Source of the DNA: JBOFOR01 sp051654865 | Lineage (GTDB): Bacteria; Bacillota; Clostridia; Peptostreptococcales; Peptostreptococcaceae | DNA: 64,000 nt | Direction of reading: 5' to 3' | Assembly (NCBI GenBank): GCA_051654865.1 | Contig: JBOFYV010000104.1 | Coordinates: forward strand, 1-64,000 | Shown here: positions 27,203 to 35,817 of the stretch, in pieces | How the letters are laid out: each line of letters begins with the position of its first letter | Position numbering within the stretch: position 1 is the first letter of the stretch | Notes under the pieces: model-generated | Seen by the model: only the letters and a program-made list of their open reading frames with translations | Told to the model about the DNA's origin: nothing | Database searches by the model: none | Program-made: the position numbers and the translations under genes

Positions 27203-28033
27203 ATTTAAATAATCTTTCTTTGTAAAGATAGTATTGCCATCACTATAAAAAATCATATCTCCAGTTAAGTCAGTTCTATAAGTAGCTATATTATTAGATA
27301 ACAAATTATCGAGCACTTTTTTATGAGGATGACCATATTGATTCTTATATCCACAAGATATAACTGCAATATCAGGTGTGGTAGCTTTCAAAAAAACATC
27401 ACTAGTTGAGGTACTACTACCATGGTGGCCTACTTTTAAAAAATCTACATCATCTACATCAAAGCTATCTATAATATCGAATTCATTAGAAGTAGTTGCA
27501 TCTCCAGTAAATAAAAAAGATTTATTATTATAGTTTAATTTAAAAACTATTGAGTTTGGATTATTGTCCTCTTGGATATAAGATGGTGATAATACTGTTA
27601 ACTCTATATTATTATCTAATTTTTTTATATTACCTTTCTCAAAGTATTCAATCTCTATGTTTTTATTTAAACAAGAAGTTAATAAGTTTTTAAAAGCATC
27701 AGAACTTGATGTTTGTTCAGGTGTATAAACAGATTTAACATTAAAATCATCTATAACATTATCTAGACTACCAATATGATCTGAATCAAGGTGAGTTGCA
27801 ATAATCATATCTATAGATTTAATTTTATGCTTCTTTAAGTAAGAGCGAACTATACTATAGCTATCTTCATTACCTCCATCTACAAGAATATTAGCATTTG
27901 TAGGTGTTTGTATTAAGATACTATCACCTTGTCCAACATCGATAATATGAACTGATAAGTAGGAATCTTTGTAACAACCGGTAAAAAGTGGTATTATTAT
28001 AATTATTAGAATATAAAATTTAAATTTAGACAA
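27188..28033 (-). CDS. Lipoprotein with ComEC-type metallo-beta-lactamase domain
   Basis: 281 residues. The signal peptide ends in the lipobox LFTGC with Cys20, so it should be anchored on the outer face of the membrane. The rest is one metallo-beta-lactamase domain of the ComEC C-terminal type: VHIIDVGQGDSILIQTP, THLDSDHIGSLDNVI, LFTGDATTSNE, LKVGHHGSSTSTSDVFL and ISCGYKNQYGHPH. In many ComEC proteins this domain is fused to the channel and degrades the non-transported DNA strand. Here the channel-type comEC (30394) has no such domain, so this may be its detached partner. Its function was not tested. Confidence 0.88.
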   Translation of the reverse strand: MSKFKFYILIIIIIPLFTGCYKDSYLSVHIIDVGQGDSILIQTPTNANILVDGGNEDSYSIVRSYLKKHKIKSIDMIIATHLDSDHIGSLDNVIDDFNVKSVYTPEQTSSSDAFKNLLTSCLNKNIEIEYFEKGNIKKLDNNIELTVLSPSYIQEDNNPNSIVFKLNYNNKSFLFTGDATTSNEFDIIDSFDVDDVDFLKVGHHGSSTSTSDVFLKATTPDIAVISCGYKNQYGHPHKKVLDNLLSNNIATYRTDLTGDMIFYSDGNTIFTKKDYLNKNKE

Positions 28034-28201
28034 AAAGCACCTCTCTGATTATATGTTTATATAAAATGTAACTTGGGTAATATAATTTAGTATGATGTAT
28101 CATTTAAGAGTTTAAACAATAAAATAAAATGTAATTCAAATTAAGATATAAATTATAAAAAATAATATCGAAAGATATTTTAGCAATAATAGGAGGATTT
28201 T

Positions 28202-29107
28202 ATGGTTTTTAAAGATATAAATGTAAATTCAAAAGAAGAATTAGACTCATACTTTGATATAGTTGACTATGAGGCTTGTGAGTATTGTTTTGCCACCTTA
28301 TATTTATGGCAACATGTTTATAAAACAAAGTACTATATAGGTGATGATTTTGCCATAATAATGGCTGAATATGAAGGTAATAGTTTTTCTATACTACCAC
28401 TAGCATCTAAGGAAAAACTACCAAAGGCTATAGAATGTGTAATAGAACATTTTGAAAATGAAAATAAAAAAATATACTTTAGAGGTATAACAAAAGAGGT
28501 TGTAGAATTATTACAGGAAAAATATCCAAATAAATTCGATTATACAGAAGAAAGAGATTTATTTGATTATATATATGATGGAGAAAGCATAAGAACATTA
28601 GCAGGTAAAAAAAATCAGAAAAAAAGAAATCATTTAAATTATTTTTTAAAAGAATATGAAGGCAGATATGAATATAAACTTCTTGATAAAGAGAACTTTA
28701 GAGAGTGTATAAATATTCTTCAAGAATGGACTAACAATAAGGAAGAAAATAATGAGTTTGATGAAGGTATGGATGATGAATTTATCGGTATAAAAAAAAT
28801 ATTTGATGATTATGATAAACTAAGAGATGAATTGAAGGTAGCTGGAGTATATGTTGATGGAAAACTAGAAGCATTTACAATAGGAGAATTACTAAATCCA
28901 AATATGGCTTTAGTTCATATAGAAAAAGCTAATTTTAATATAAGAGGACTATATCAATATATTAACCAACAATTTATTTTAAATGAGTTTCCAAATGTAG
29001 AGTTTGTAAATAGAGAAGAAGATTTGGGTATACCTGGGCTTAGAAAAGCAAAGTTATCATACCATCCAATTAGATTCGTAGAGAAATATACTGTCAAGGA
29101 GGCATAG
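28202..29107 (+). CDS. DUF2156 (GNAT-fold) protein
   Basis: 301 residues. It matches the DUF2156 pattern of proteins related to the catalytic half of MprF-type aminoacyl-phosphatidylglycerol synthases: LYLWQHVY, KKNQKKRNHLNYFLKEYE, VHIEKANFNIRGLYQYINQQF, FVNREEDLGIPGLRKAKLSYHP. No membrane segments. The substrate is unknown. RBS AGGAGG. The stop is one base before the next gene, another GNAT-fold protein, and the pair is common in clostridia. Confidence 0.85.
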   Translation: MVFKDINVNSKEELDSYFDIVDYEACEYCFATLYLWQHVYKTKYYIGDDFAIIMAEYEGNSFSILPLASKEKLPKAIECVIEHFENENKKIYFRGITKEVVELLQEKYPNKFDYTEERDLFDYIYDGESIRTLAGKKNQKKRNHLNYFLKEYEGRYEYKLLDKENFRECINILQEWTNNKEENNEFDEGMDDEFIGIKKIFDDYDKLRDELKVAGVYVDGKLEAFTIGELLNPNMALVHIEKANFNIRGLYQYINQQFILNEFPNVEFVNREEDLGIPGLRKAKLSYHPIRFVEKYTVKEA

Positions 29108-29108
29108 A

Positions 29109-30275
29109 ATGAAATTAAGGTATGCTAAAGAAGATGAGATAAATAATATAAAAGAAATTTGGAATTATTGCTTTAATGACAGTGATGAATTTATAAAATA
29201 TTATTTCGATTCCAAATATAAAAGATATAATACTGTTGTACTAGATGAAGGAGATGGAATTGTTTCATCTCTTCAATTAAATCAATATAAGATAAACTTA
29301 AATAATAAACTATATGATACTTCTTATGTAGTAGGAGTATCTACATTCCCCCAAGTTAGAGGGAGAGGATATATGAAACATATAATGAGATTTTCCCTTA
29401 AAGAACTATACAGACGTGGACAATTAATTTCTATTCTTATGCCTATAGACTATAGACTTTATAGAAAATATGGATATGAACATTGCTATGATCAATTAGA
29501 ATATAATATTGATATAGAGGACTTAAGCAGATTTAACTTAAATGGAAAATTACATAAAGTAGAAGATAAACACATCGATAATTTAATAGATATAAATAAT
29601 GAATATCTAAAAGGTGTTAATGGAAATGTAATTAAAGATAGAAGGTATTATGAAAATCTATTTGAAGAAATTAAAAGTGAAAATGGATACATATATATAT
29701 ATGAATATGATGGATATAAAGGATATATAATATACTTTTTAAATGGAGATAATATGTTTGTCAGAGAGTTATTCTATACAGATATAGAAGCTTTAAAATC
29801 TATGCTTAAATTTATATATAATCATAATACTCAATGTAAAAGGGTAACTATTTCATCACCTATTAATGATAAGATAAAATATATTTTAGATAATCCTAAA
29901 ACTTGTGATATTAAAGTGAAACCATTCATGATGGGAAGAATAATAAATGTTAAAGGATATCTAGAAGGTCTAGATATAGAGAGTAATGATAAATATGAAG
30001 CTAAGATATTTATAGAAGATGGGTTTATAAATGAAAATAATGGAGTATTTAAAATAACTTTAAGAGATAACAAAATAACCGTTGAAAAAGATGATGGAGA
30101 CTATGATGTTAAGTTTAGCATAAATACAATAACTCAATTAGCATTCTCATATATTAATATAGAAGAAGCATTAATATTAAATGGAATAGAAAAAGAAAGT
30201 ACAAATAAAGATTTAATAAATTTATTTAACGTTATATTTAATAAAAAAGAAAACTATATCAACGAATATGTATAA
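29109..30275 (+). CDS. Eis-like GNAT N-acetyltransferase
   Basis: 388 residues. N-terminal GNAT domain with the acetyl-CoA loop VRGRGYMKHIM near residue 90, a second GNAT-like domain (about 150-285), and a C-terminal sterol-carrier-like domain (about 290-388), the layout of Eis/YvbK-like acetyltransferases. SYVVGVSTFPQVRG and MPIDYRLYRKYGYEHCYD are typical. Acceptor unknown. Coupled to the DUF2156 gene by a one-base gap. Confidence 0.88.
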   Translation: MKLRYAKEDEINNIKEIWNYCFNDSDEFIKYYFDSKYKRYNTVVLDEGDGIVSSLQLNQYKINLNNKLYDTSYVVGVSTFPQVRGRGYMKHIMRFSLKELYRRGQLISILMPIDYRLYRKYGYEHCYDQLEYNIDIEDLSRFNLNGKLHKVEDKHIDNLIDINNEYLKGVNGNVIKDRRYYENLFEEIKSENGYIYIYEYDGYKGYIIYFLNGDNMFVRELFYTDIEALKSMLKFIYNHNTQCKRVTISSPINDKIKYILDNPKTCDIKVKPFMMGRIINVKGYLEGLDIESNDKYEAKIFIEDGFINENNGVFKITLRDNKITVEKDDGDYDVKFSINTITQLAFSYINIEEALILNGIEKESTNKDLINLFNVIFNKKENYINEYV

Positions 30276-30300
30276 GATACCAAGATTGGTATCTTTTTTT
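30274..30300 (+). terminator. Terminator after Eis-like gene
   Basis: AAGATACCA/TGGTATCTT stem with a seven-T run; overlaps the stop codon. Confidence 0.9.
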
Positions 30301-30393
30301 ATGTAGTAAGAAGTATTGATAGTTTTTGTTTAAAAAAAGTTTATGTGAAAATAATCAAAATAGAAGATACATTAGGGTGAATAAGGAGAAAAC

Positions 30394-31653
30394 ATGAGAA
30401 GACCTTTATTAATAATATTTATTTTTATGATTATAACATCGTTCATATACACAAGTTCTAGTACACAGAGACATTCTAATAACAATAAGGTAGTTATAAT
30501 AGCAGGAACAGTTTTAGAAAAAAGAGAAAAGATAAAATACAATGAATATAAGTTAAATAGTTACTTAGTAAGAGATTATAATAGACATAGAAGTATTAAA
30601 GTTGGAGATAAGATAGAATTAAAAGGAACCTTTAAAAGTTTAGAAGAAATGGAATATGATGATTTTAATTATGGTAGATATATAAAAAGTAAGGGTTATA
30701 AAGGGTTGATATATATAAAATCATATAAAAGAATAGGAGAAAGTACAGTATATAAACATATAGAAAACCTAAAAAAATATATAGTAAATACAAATAGATA
30801 CTTGTATAAGAAAAATTCTGATTTTATTAACTCGATAATGGTAGGTAAAAAAGAAGATTTATCTAAAGAAGAAAATAATATGTTTTCTAGAACAGGAACA
30901 AGTCATGTGATAGCTATATCGGGGCTTCATACTGGTTTGATTTGCGGATTAATAGCATTTATGCTTAGAGGTATAAATAAGACGTATAAACTAATAATAA
31001 TGGCTATTATAATGTTTTTATATATGGCTATGGTTGGAACCTCTCCATCTATAATTAGGGCAATAATGAGTATGATTATTTTATATTTAGCAGTATTTGC
31101 TGAAAGAAAAAGGGATGGCATATCTACATTATCTTTAATTGGTATATTCTTTGTTACAATAAACCCCTATATTATATATAATGTAAGTTTTCAATTGTCT
31201 TTTCTTTCTACATTGTCTATAATATACTTCTATGGTTATATATATAGAAGTATAAAAATTAGTTTAATATCATTGACATTATCAGCAAACATATTAATAT
31301 TACCAATAATGTATTATAATTTTAAGGGACTACCAATAATTTCAGTTATTAGCAATATAATTATTGTTCCTTTTTTAGGAATTATAATATATTTAAGTAT
31401 TATAAACTTAATTTTATTTAAAATAAATATAACAATATGTAAAATAGTTGCTTATTTTAATAAAGTAATTATAGATACGATATATTACTTACTTGAAATG
31501 CTTAGTGATTTTAAATTTGCATATATTGAAATAGAAAATCCTAATATCTACTTTGTAGTAACGTATTATATAGTAGTATTTTCATATATGATTTATAAAG
31601 AACTAAAGGTTGTGAAGGAGCAGACGAATGAACTACAAGGATATAATAAATAG
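30394..31653 (+). CDS. comEC: ComEC/Rec2 channel protein lacking the MBL domain
   Basis: 419 residues. An N-terminal anchor, an OB-like soluble part (KVVIIAGTVLEKREK..IKVGDKIELKGTF), then the competence domain: FSRTGTSHVIAISGLHTGLI, MAMVGTSPSIIRAIMS and FQLSFLSTLSIIYFYG, with 7-8 membrane helices. Full ComEC is usually 700-800 residues and ends with a metallo-beta-lactamase domain; this one stops after the channel part without signs of a frameshift. The ComEC-type MBL protein at 27188-28033 may complement it. RBS AAGGAG. Overlaps holA by 26 bases. Confidence 0.9.
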   Translation: MRRPLLIIFIFMIITSFIYTSSSTQRHSNNNKVVIIAGTVLEKREKIKYNEYKLNSYLVRDYNRHRSIKVGDKIELKGTFKSLEEMEYDDFNYGRYIKSKGYKGLIYIKSYKRIGESTVYKHIENLKKYIVNTNRYLYKKNSDFINSIMVGKKEDLSKEENNMFSRTGTSHVIAISGLHTGLICGLIAFMLRGINKTYKLIIMAIIMFLYMAMVGTSPSIIRAIMSMIILYLAVFAERKRDGISTLSLIGIFFVTINPYIIYNVSFQLSFLSTLSIIYFYGYIYRSIKISLISLTLSANILILPIMYYNFKGLPIISVISNIIIVPFLGIIIYLSIINLILFKINITICKIVAYFNKVIIDTIYYLLEMLSDFKFAYIEIENPNIYFVVTYYIVVFSYMIYKELKVVKEQTNELQGYNK

Positions 31654-32680
31654 CATAAAAAATGAAGAATTTAAAAATATGTATCTGTTTTATGGTAGAG
31701 AGTATTACTTAATAGAAAATGCTATAAAGGTATTTAAAGGCACTCTAAATGATGCTATGATAGATTTTAATTTAGATGTTATAGATGGAAAAGAAACTAC
31801 TATAGATCAGGTTATTAGCTCCATAGAAACATTACCTTTCATGGATGAAAAAAAAATAGTAATAATTAAAGATTTTGAATTACTAAAAGGTAAGAAAAAA
31901 AACTTTACTGAAAGTGATGAAAAATATTTCATAGAGCACTTAGATAATATACCAGAAACAACAGTGGTAGTTTTTGCAGTATATGGAGATATAGATAAAA
32001 GAAAAGTATTAGTTAAGAAGATTGATAAAGGTGGGATAGTATTTAATTGCGATAAGCTACCGGATATGGACCTTTTTAAATGGGTAAAAAAGAAGTTTGA
32101 AAGTCATAGTGTGACTATAGATAATCCTCAAGTGATGTATTTTATAGATCAAGAAGGGTATAGAGATAAAAGTAGTGAAAAAACTTTATCAGACTTAGAA
32201 AATGAAATAAACAAAATAAGTTCTTTTGTAGGAAAAGAAAATAAAGTCACAAATGATGTTATAGATAAATTGTCTCAAAAAAAAGTGGAAAATGATATTT
32301 TTAAGTTAATTGATTATATAGGAGAAAAAAAATCATCAAGTGCTATGAGAATATTAAATGATATGATACAAGAAGGAGAATCTGTATTGGGTATATTTGC
32401 AATGATAGCAAAACAGTTTAAAGTAGTCATGCAAGTAAGACAATTACAGACACAAGGGTATACATCTAAAAATATGTCAGAAAAATTAAAGATACATCCT
32501 TTTGTAGCAGGTAAAGCACTAAAACAATCAAATAATTTCTCGGATGAAACAATTATAGATATGTTAAATTATATATTAGAAAGTGATTATAAAATAAAGA
32601 ACGGATTAATAAGAGATACTCTAGCAGTAGAAATGCTAGTGGGCAAGTACTGCCAAAGTAAAAACAAAAAACTAAGTTAA
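31628..32680 (+). CDS. holA: DNA polymerase III subunit delta
   Basis: 350 residues. Clamp-loader subunit that opens the beta clamp. Typical segments: YLFYGREYYLIENAI near the start, LPFMDEKKIVIIKDF, and the C-terminal collar domain with AMIAKQFKVVMQVRQL and HPFVAGKALKQSNNF. ATG behind AAGGAG, inside the end of comEC; the comEC-holA-rpsT neighbourhood is standard in Firmicutes, with rpsT here on the other strand. Confidence 0.93.
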   Translation: MNYKDIINSIKNEEFKNMYLFYGREYYLIENAIKVFKGTLNDAMIDFNLDVIDGKETTIDQVISSIETLPFMDEKKIVIIKDFELLKGKKKNFTESDEKYFIEHLDNIPETTVVVFAVYGDIDKRKVLVKKIDKGGIVFNCDKLPDMDLFKWVKKKFESHSVTIDNPQVMYFIDQEGYRDKSSEKTLSDLENEINKISSFVGKENKVTNDVIDKLSQKKVENDIFKLIDYIGEKKSSSAMRILNDMIQEGESVLGIFAMIAKQFKVVMQVRQLQTQGYTSKNMSEKLKIHPFVAGKALKQSNNFSDETIIDMLNYILESDYKIKNGLIRDTLAVEMLVGKYCQSKNKKLS

Positions 32681-32707
32681 GATTAATTTAATCTTAACTT
32701 AGTTTTT
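32666..32707 (+). terminator. Terminator after holA
   Basis: ACTAAGTTAAGATTAA and its complement TTAATCTTAACTTAGT with a T run; the left arm overlaps the stop codon. Confidence 0.88.
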
Positions 32708-32751
32708 TTATGAGTAAAATTATTGTTATGTTTAATTTGAATAAGTATATA

Positions 32752-32779
32752 AAAAACCCTTGATTAAGAATCAAGGGTT
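32752..32779 (-). terminator. Terminator after rpsT
   Basis: On the minus strand AACCCTTGATT/AATCAAGGGTT stem followed by a run of T. Confidence 0.88.
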
Positions 32780-32802
32780 AATCTATAAATATAAACGAAA
32801 TA

Positions 32803-33069
32803 TTAAGCGTTCATTCCGTTTAATTTTTGAGCTAATTTAGCTACTTTTCTAGATGCAGCATTCTTGTGTATAGTTCCTTTAGAAGCTACTTGGTATATTC
32901 TCTTTTGAGCATATTGGAATCTTGATATAGCTTCTTCTCTGTTTCCTGCAGTAACAGCCTCTTCGAATCTTCTTATTGCAGTCTTAACTTGAGATTTTCT
33001 AGCTCTATTTAAAGCAGTTTTCTTTTCGATAACTTTTATTCTCTTCTTAGCTGATTTTATGTTTGCCAC
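32803..33069 (-). CDS. rpsT: 30S ribosomal protein bS20
   Basis: 88 residues from the GTG at 33069, giving the usual beginning MANIKSAKKR. GAGGGGG lies 8 nt upstream; the frame can be extended 9 bases to another GTG inside that binding site, which is unlikely to be used. Lys/Arg-rich helical protein that binds 16S rRNA early in 30S assembly. Confidence 0.96.
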   Translation of the reverse strand: MANIKSAKKRIKVIEKKTALNRARKSQVKTAIRRFEEAVTAGNREEAISRFQYAQKRIYQVASKGTIHKNAASRKVAKLAQKLNGMNA

Positions 33070-33413
33070 CGTGTTCACCCCCTCGTGTGTGTTTTTATTA
33101 TATTCATCGTCAACATATTAGATTTTAACAGAAATAAATCTAAAAATCAAGGATAATTATTTATAAGTTTTTATAATATCTTTTCTTTTGACTTTTTAGA
33201 TTATAACCTATATAAAAATAATTTACAACATAGAAATTAAATATTCAATAATTTGTAAAAAAATCTATTTATTAAAAATCTTGTCTAATATTTGAAATAC
33301 TAGAAGCTGGAATAAATTTATGAATTAGTTATAAAATACTATTTTTTTGTTATAAAATACTAAAACTTGTTAACAATTATAAGTAGCATTTAAATTGTAC
33401 TTGGAGGTTTAAT
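33070..33413. other. Divergent promoter region rpsT/gpr with 14-bp direct repeat
   Basis: 344 bases without a gene between divergent rpsT and gpr. It holds two exact copies of GTTATAAAATACTA at 33328-33341 and 33349-33362, spaced 21 bp start to start (two helical turns). The rest is A/T-rich, and the expected forespore sigma sites for gpr could not be assigned with confidence. Confidence 0.5.
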
Positions 33414-34370
33414 ATGATTACTAGAAGAACAGACTTAGCTTTAGAAGCTAGAGAGATATATGAAGAGGGTCAGAATGCTTCTGAAATACCTGGTGTAAAA
33501 ATTGACACAAAAGAATTAGAAAATTGTACAGTAACTAAGGTTGAAATAATAGATGAACAAGGCGCAGAAATAATGAACAAAGGAATAGGTAAGTATATAA
33601 CATTAGAGAGCAATCTAATGAAGTTTGATGATGATGAGTCTAGAGAAGAAGTAATAACATACCTAAAGGATGAACTAGTAGAAATATTAGGTAATGATAA
33701 AACAAAAAAAACTTTAGTTATCGGTCTTGGAAACTGGAATATAACATCAGATGCCCTAGGTCCTAAAGCAGTATCAAAAACACTAGTTACTAGACATATA
33801 TTTAAAAACTACAATAAAGACTATGATGATGATTTTACAGAAGTAAGTGGATTAAGTCCAGGTGTTATGGGACTGACAGGTATAGAAACTAGTGAAATAG
33901 TAAAATCAATAGTAGATACGATAAAACCGGATAGAGTCATAGCTATAGATGCTTTAGCATCTAGAAAGATGGAAAGAGTAAATTCTACAATACAAATATC
34001 TACAGCAGGGATATCTCCAGGCGGTGGAGTAGGAAATAAAAGAAAAGCATTAAATAAAGAATATCTAGGTGTGGATGTAATAGCTATTGGAGTTCCAACA
34101 GTAGTAGATGCAGCTACCTTAACTATAGATGTATTAGATATGGCAATAGACAATCTAATGTCACAATCAAATGAAGGTGAAGGTTTTTATAATATGTTAA
34201 AGCAACTAAAAGAAGAAGAAAAATATCACCTTATAAAAGATTCATTAGAACCATATGATAAAAACTTAATAGTAACACCAAAAGATATAGATGAAACAAT
34301 TGAAAATTTATCGATAATAATAAGCGAAGGTTTAAATAGGTCTCTTCACCCAGGTAGGATCACCAAATAA
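33414..34370 (+). CDS. gpr: Spore protease GPR
   Basis: 318 residues. Degrades small acid-soluble spore proteins at germination. Starts with the propeptide region TRRTDLALEAREIY, followed by GLGNWNITSDALGP, SGLSPGVMGLTGIETSEIV, AIDALASRKMERVNSTIQISTAGI and SPGGGVGNKRKA, all typical of family A25. RBS TTGGAGG. spoIIP follows 12 bases later, an operon known from Bacillus and clostridia. Confidence 0.96.
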   Translation: MITRRTDLALEAREIYEEGQNASEIPGVKIDTKELENCTVTKVEIIDEQGAEIMNKGIGKYITLESNLMKFDDDESREEVITYLKDELVEILGNDKTKKTLVIGLGNWNITSDALGPKAVSKTLVTRHIFKNYNKDYDDDFTEVSGLSPGVMGLTGIETSEIVKSIVDTIKPDRVIAIDALASRKMERVNSTIQISTAGISPGGGVGNKRKALNKEYLGVDVIAIGVPTVVDAATLTIDVLDMAIDNLMSQSNEGEGFYNMLKQLKEEEKYHLIKDSLEPYDKNLIVTPKDIDETIENLSIIISEGLNRSLHPGRITK

Positions 34371-34382
34371 GGAGGAGCAAAA

Positions 34383-35330
34383 ATGCTAAAAAAACGCATA
34401 AAGGCAATAATACTAGCGAGTATGTTAGTATTTACATTACCGATAGCGTCAAATGCTATGGATAAAGAAGATTTTCTAAAGTTTTTAGTAAATACGTCTT
34501 ATCCGGAGTCTAAAAACAAAGATGAGGCTAATAAAAGTAGCCAAAATAAAGATGAAAATGAAAAATCAAAAGATGAAGATTATATAAAAGTTCATATAGG
34601 AGAAGAAAATATTCCTAAAACAAAGGATGAATCACAAAATGAAAATAGTTCTACAAGTCAAACAGCAGCAGTAGCATCAGGATATAATAATAACATAAAG
34701 TTAACTAGTGATAAGCCAAGAATATTACTTTACCATACTCATTCATATGAAACGTATGCTGATAATCCCGATGGAAACTATCACTCTAGTGATATGTCAA
34801 GTTCAGTAAGAAGAGTAGGACAATCTCTAACAACTGAACTAAGTAATAGAGGATTAGGAGTACTACATACCCTAAAGGTACATGATGAAGTGTATAATAC
34901 ATCTTATTCAAGTAGTAATAAGACTTTAAATGAACTTTTACCTAAGTATCCTAGTGTGGACATAACAATAGATTTACATAGAGAAGGAAAAGATTGGTCA
35001 ACTGAATCACAAAGAAAAGAGCTAGAGGAAAAATATACAGCAACTATAAATGGAGAAAGAGTTGCAAAATTCTTCTTTGTTGTAGGGGAGAAGAATCCAA
35101 ATGCAGAGCAAGTAAATAAGCTTGCAAATGACTTAACTAAAATTGCACAAGAAAAATATCCAGAATTAATATTGCCTGTTATAAAAAAACCATATGGTAA
35201 ATTTAATCAATATATGAGTAAGAACGGGATACTTGTTGAAATAGGAAGTAATAGTACTACTGTAGAAGAAGCCGAAGCTGCAGCTAAATATGTAGCAGAT
35301 GTAATAGCGACTTATTTTAATCAAAACTAA
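34383..35330 (+). CDS. spoIIP: Stage II sporulation protein P (amidase/endopeptidase)
   Basis: 315 residues. N-terminal signal anchor, a charged low-complexity linker (about 40-105), then the SpoIIP domain: ILLYHTHSYETY, SSSVRRVGQSLTTELSNRG, VDITIDLHREG, NGILVEIGSNSTT. The histidines and glutamate of the zinc site are visible. With SpoIID and SpoIIM it thins septal peptidoglycan during engulfment. RBS AAGGAGGAG. Confidence 0.95.
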   Translation: MLKKRIKAIILASMLVFTLPIASNAMDKEDFLKFLVNTSYPESKNKDEANKSSQNKDENEKSKDEDYIKVHIGEENIPKTKDESQNENSSTSQTAAVASGYNNNIKLTSDKPRILLYHTHSYETYADNPDGNYHSSDMSSSVRRVGQSLTTELSNRGLGVLHTLKVHDEVYNTSYSSSNKTLNELLPKYPSVDITIDLHREGKDWSTESQRKELEEKYTATINGERVAKFFFVVGEKNPNAEQVNKLANDLTKIAQEKYPELILPVIKKPYGKFNQYMSKNGILVEIGSNSTTVEEAEAAAKYVADVIATYFNQN

Positions 35331-35355
35331 ATAAATTATTAAAGTAGGAAATTAA

Positions 35356-35616
35356 ATGAGTAGAGTTGAAAAACAACAAATAAAAAAATCTAAAATGAGA
35401 AAGTTTAGATTTTTAACCAAGGTAGTATTTATGCTATTTATGACTTTAAATTTACTAGTATGTATTTATGTTGTTGATAGTAGTGCTAAAAATCTCCTAG
35501 GTGAAAAACAGCCCTATGATAAAGTGGATTTTAAGGAAATACAGTCTAAGATAAATGATAATATAGAAAATATAAATGGATATATTGTAAATATAATTCA
35601 ACAAATTAATAAATAA
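35356..35616 (+). CDS. Small single-pass membrane protein next to spoIIP
   Basis: 86 residues: a basic N terminus (RVEKQQIKKSKMRKFRFLTK), one membrane helix (VVFMLFMTLNLLVCIYVV) and an outside tail of about 45 residues with heptad-like hydrophobics. No family recognised. It begins 26 bases after spoIIP with a plausible RBS (AGTAGGA) and precedes a terminator, so it belongs to the gpr-spoIIP transcript and may act in sporulation; this is inference from position. Confidence 0.7.
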   Translation: MSRVEKQQIKKSKMRKFRFLTKVVFMLFMTLNLLVCIYVVDSSAKNLLGEKQPYDKVDFKEIQSKINDNIENINGYIVNIIQQINK

Positions 35617-35623
35617 TAAGATA

Positions 35624-35658
35624 AATAAGACTTATTCTAACGATAAGTCTTATTTTTT
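35624..35658 (+). terminator. Terminator of the gpr-spoIIP operon
   Basis: AATAAGACTTAT/ATAAGTCTTATT stem and T run. Confidence 0.88.
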
Positions 35659-35817
35659 ACCTATTATATGGAAGATAATTTAACTGTTTATATTTAAATA
35701 GAAGATTTTTTTAGAATATAGATGAAATTTTGTATTTTATAAGGCAACAGTTATTTACATAAAACAGGATATATTATAAAATAAAAGTTATGATAATAAT
35801 AATAAGGAGGAAACAAG

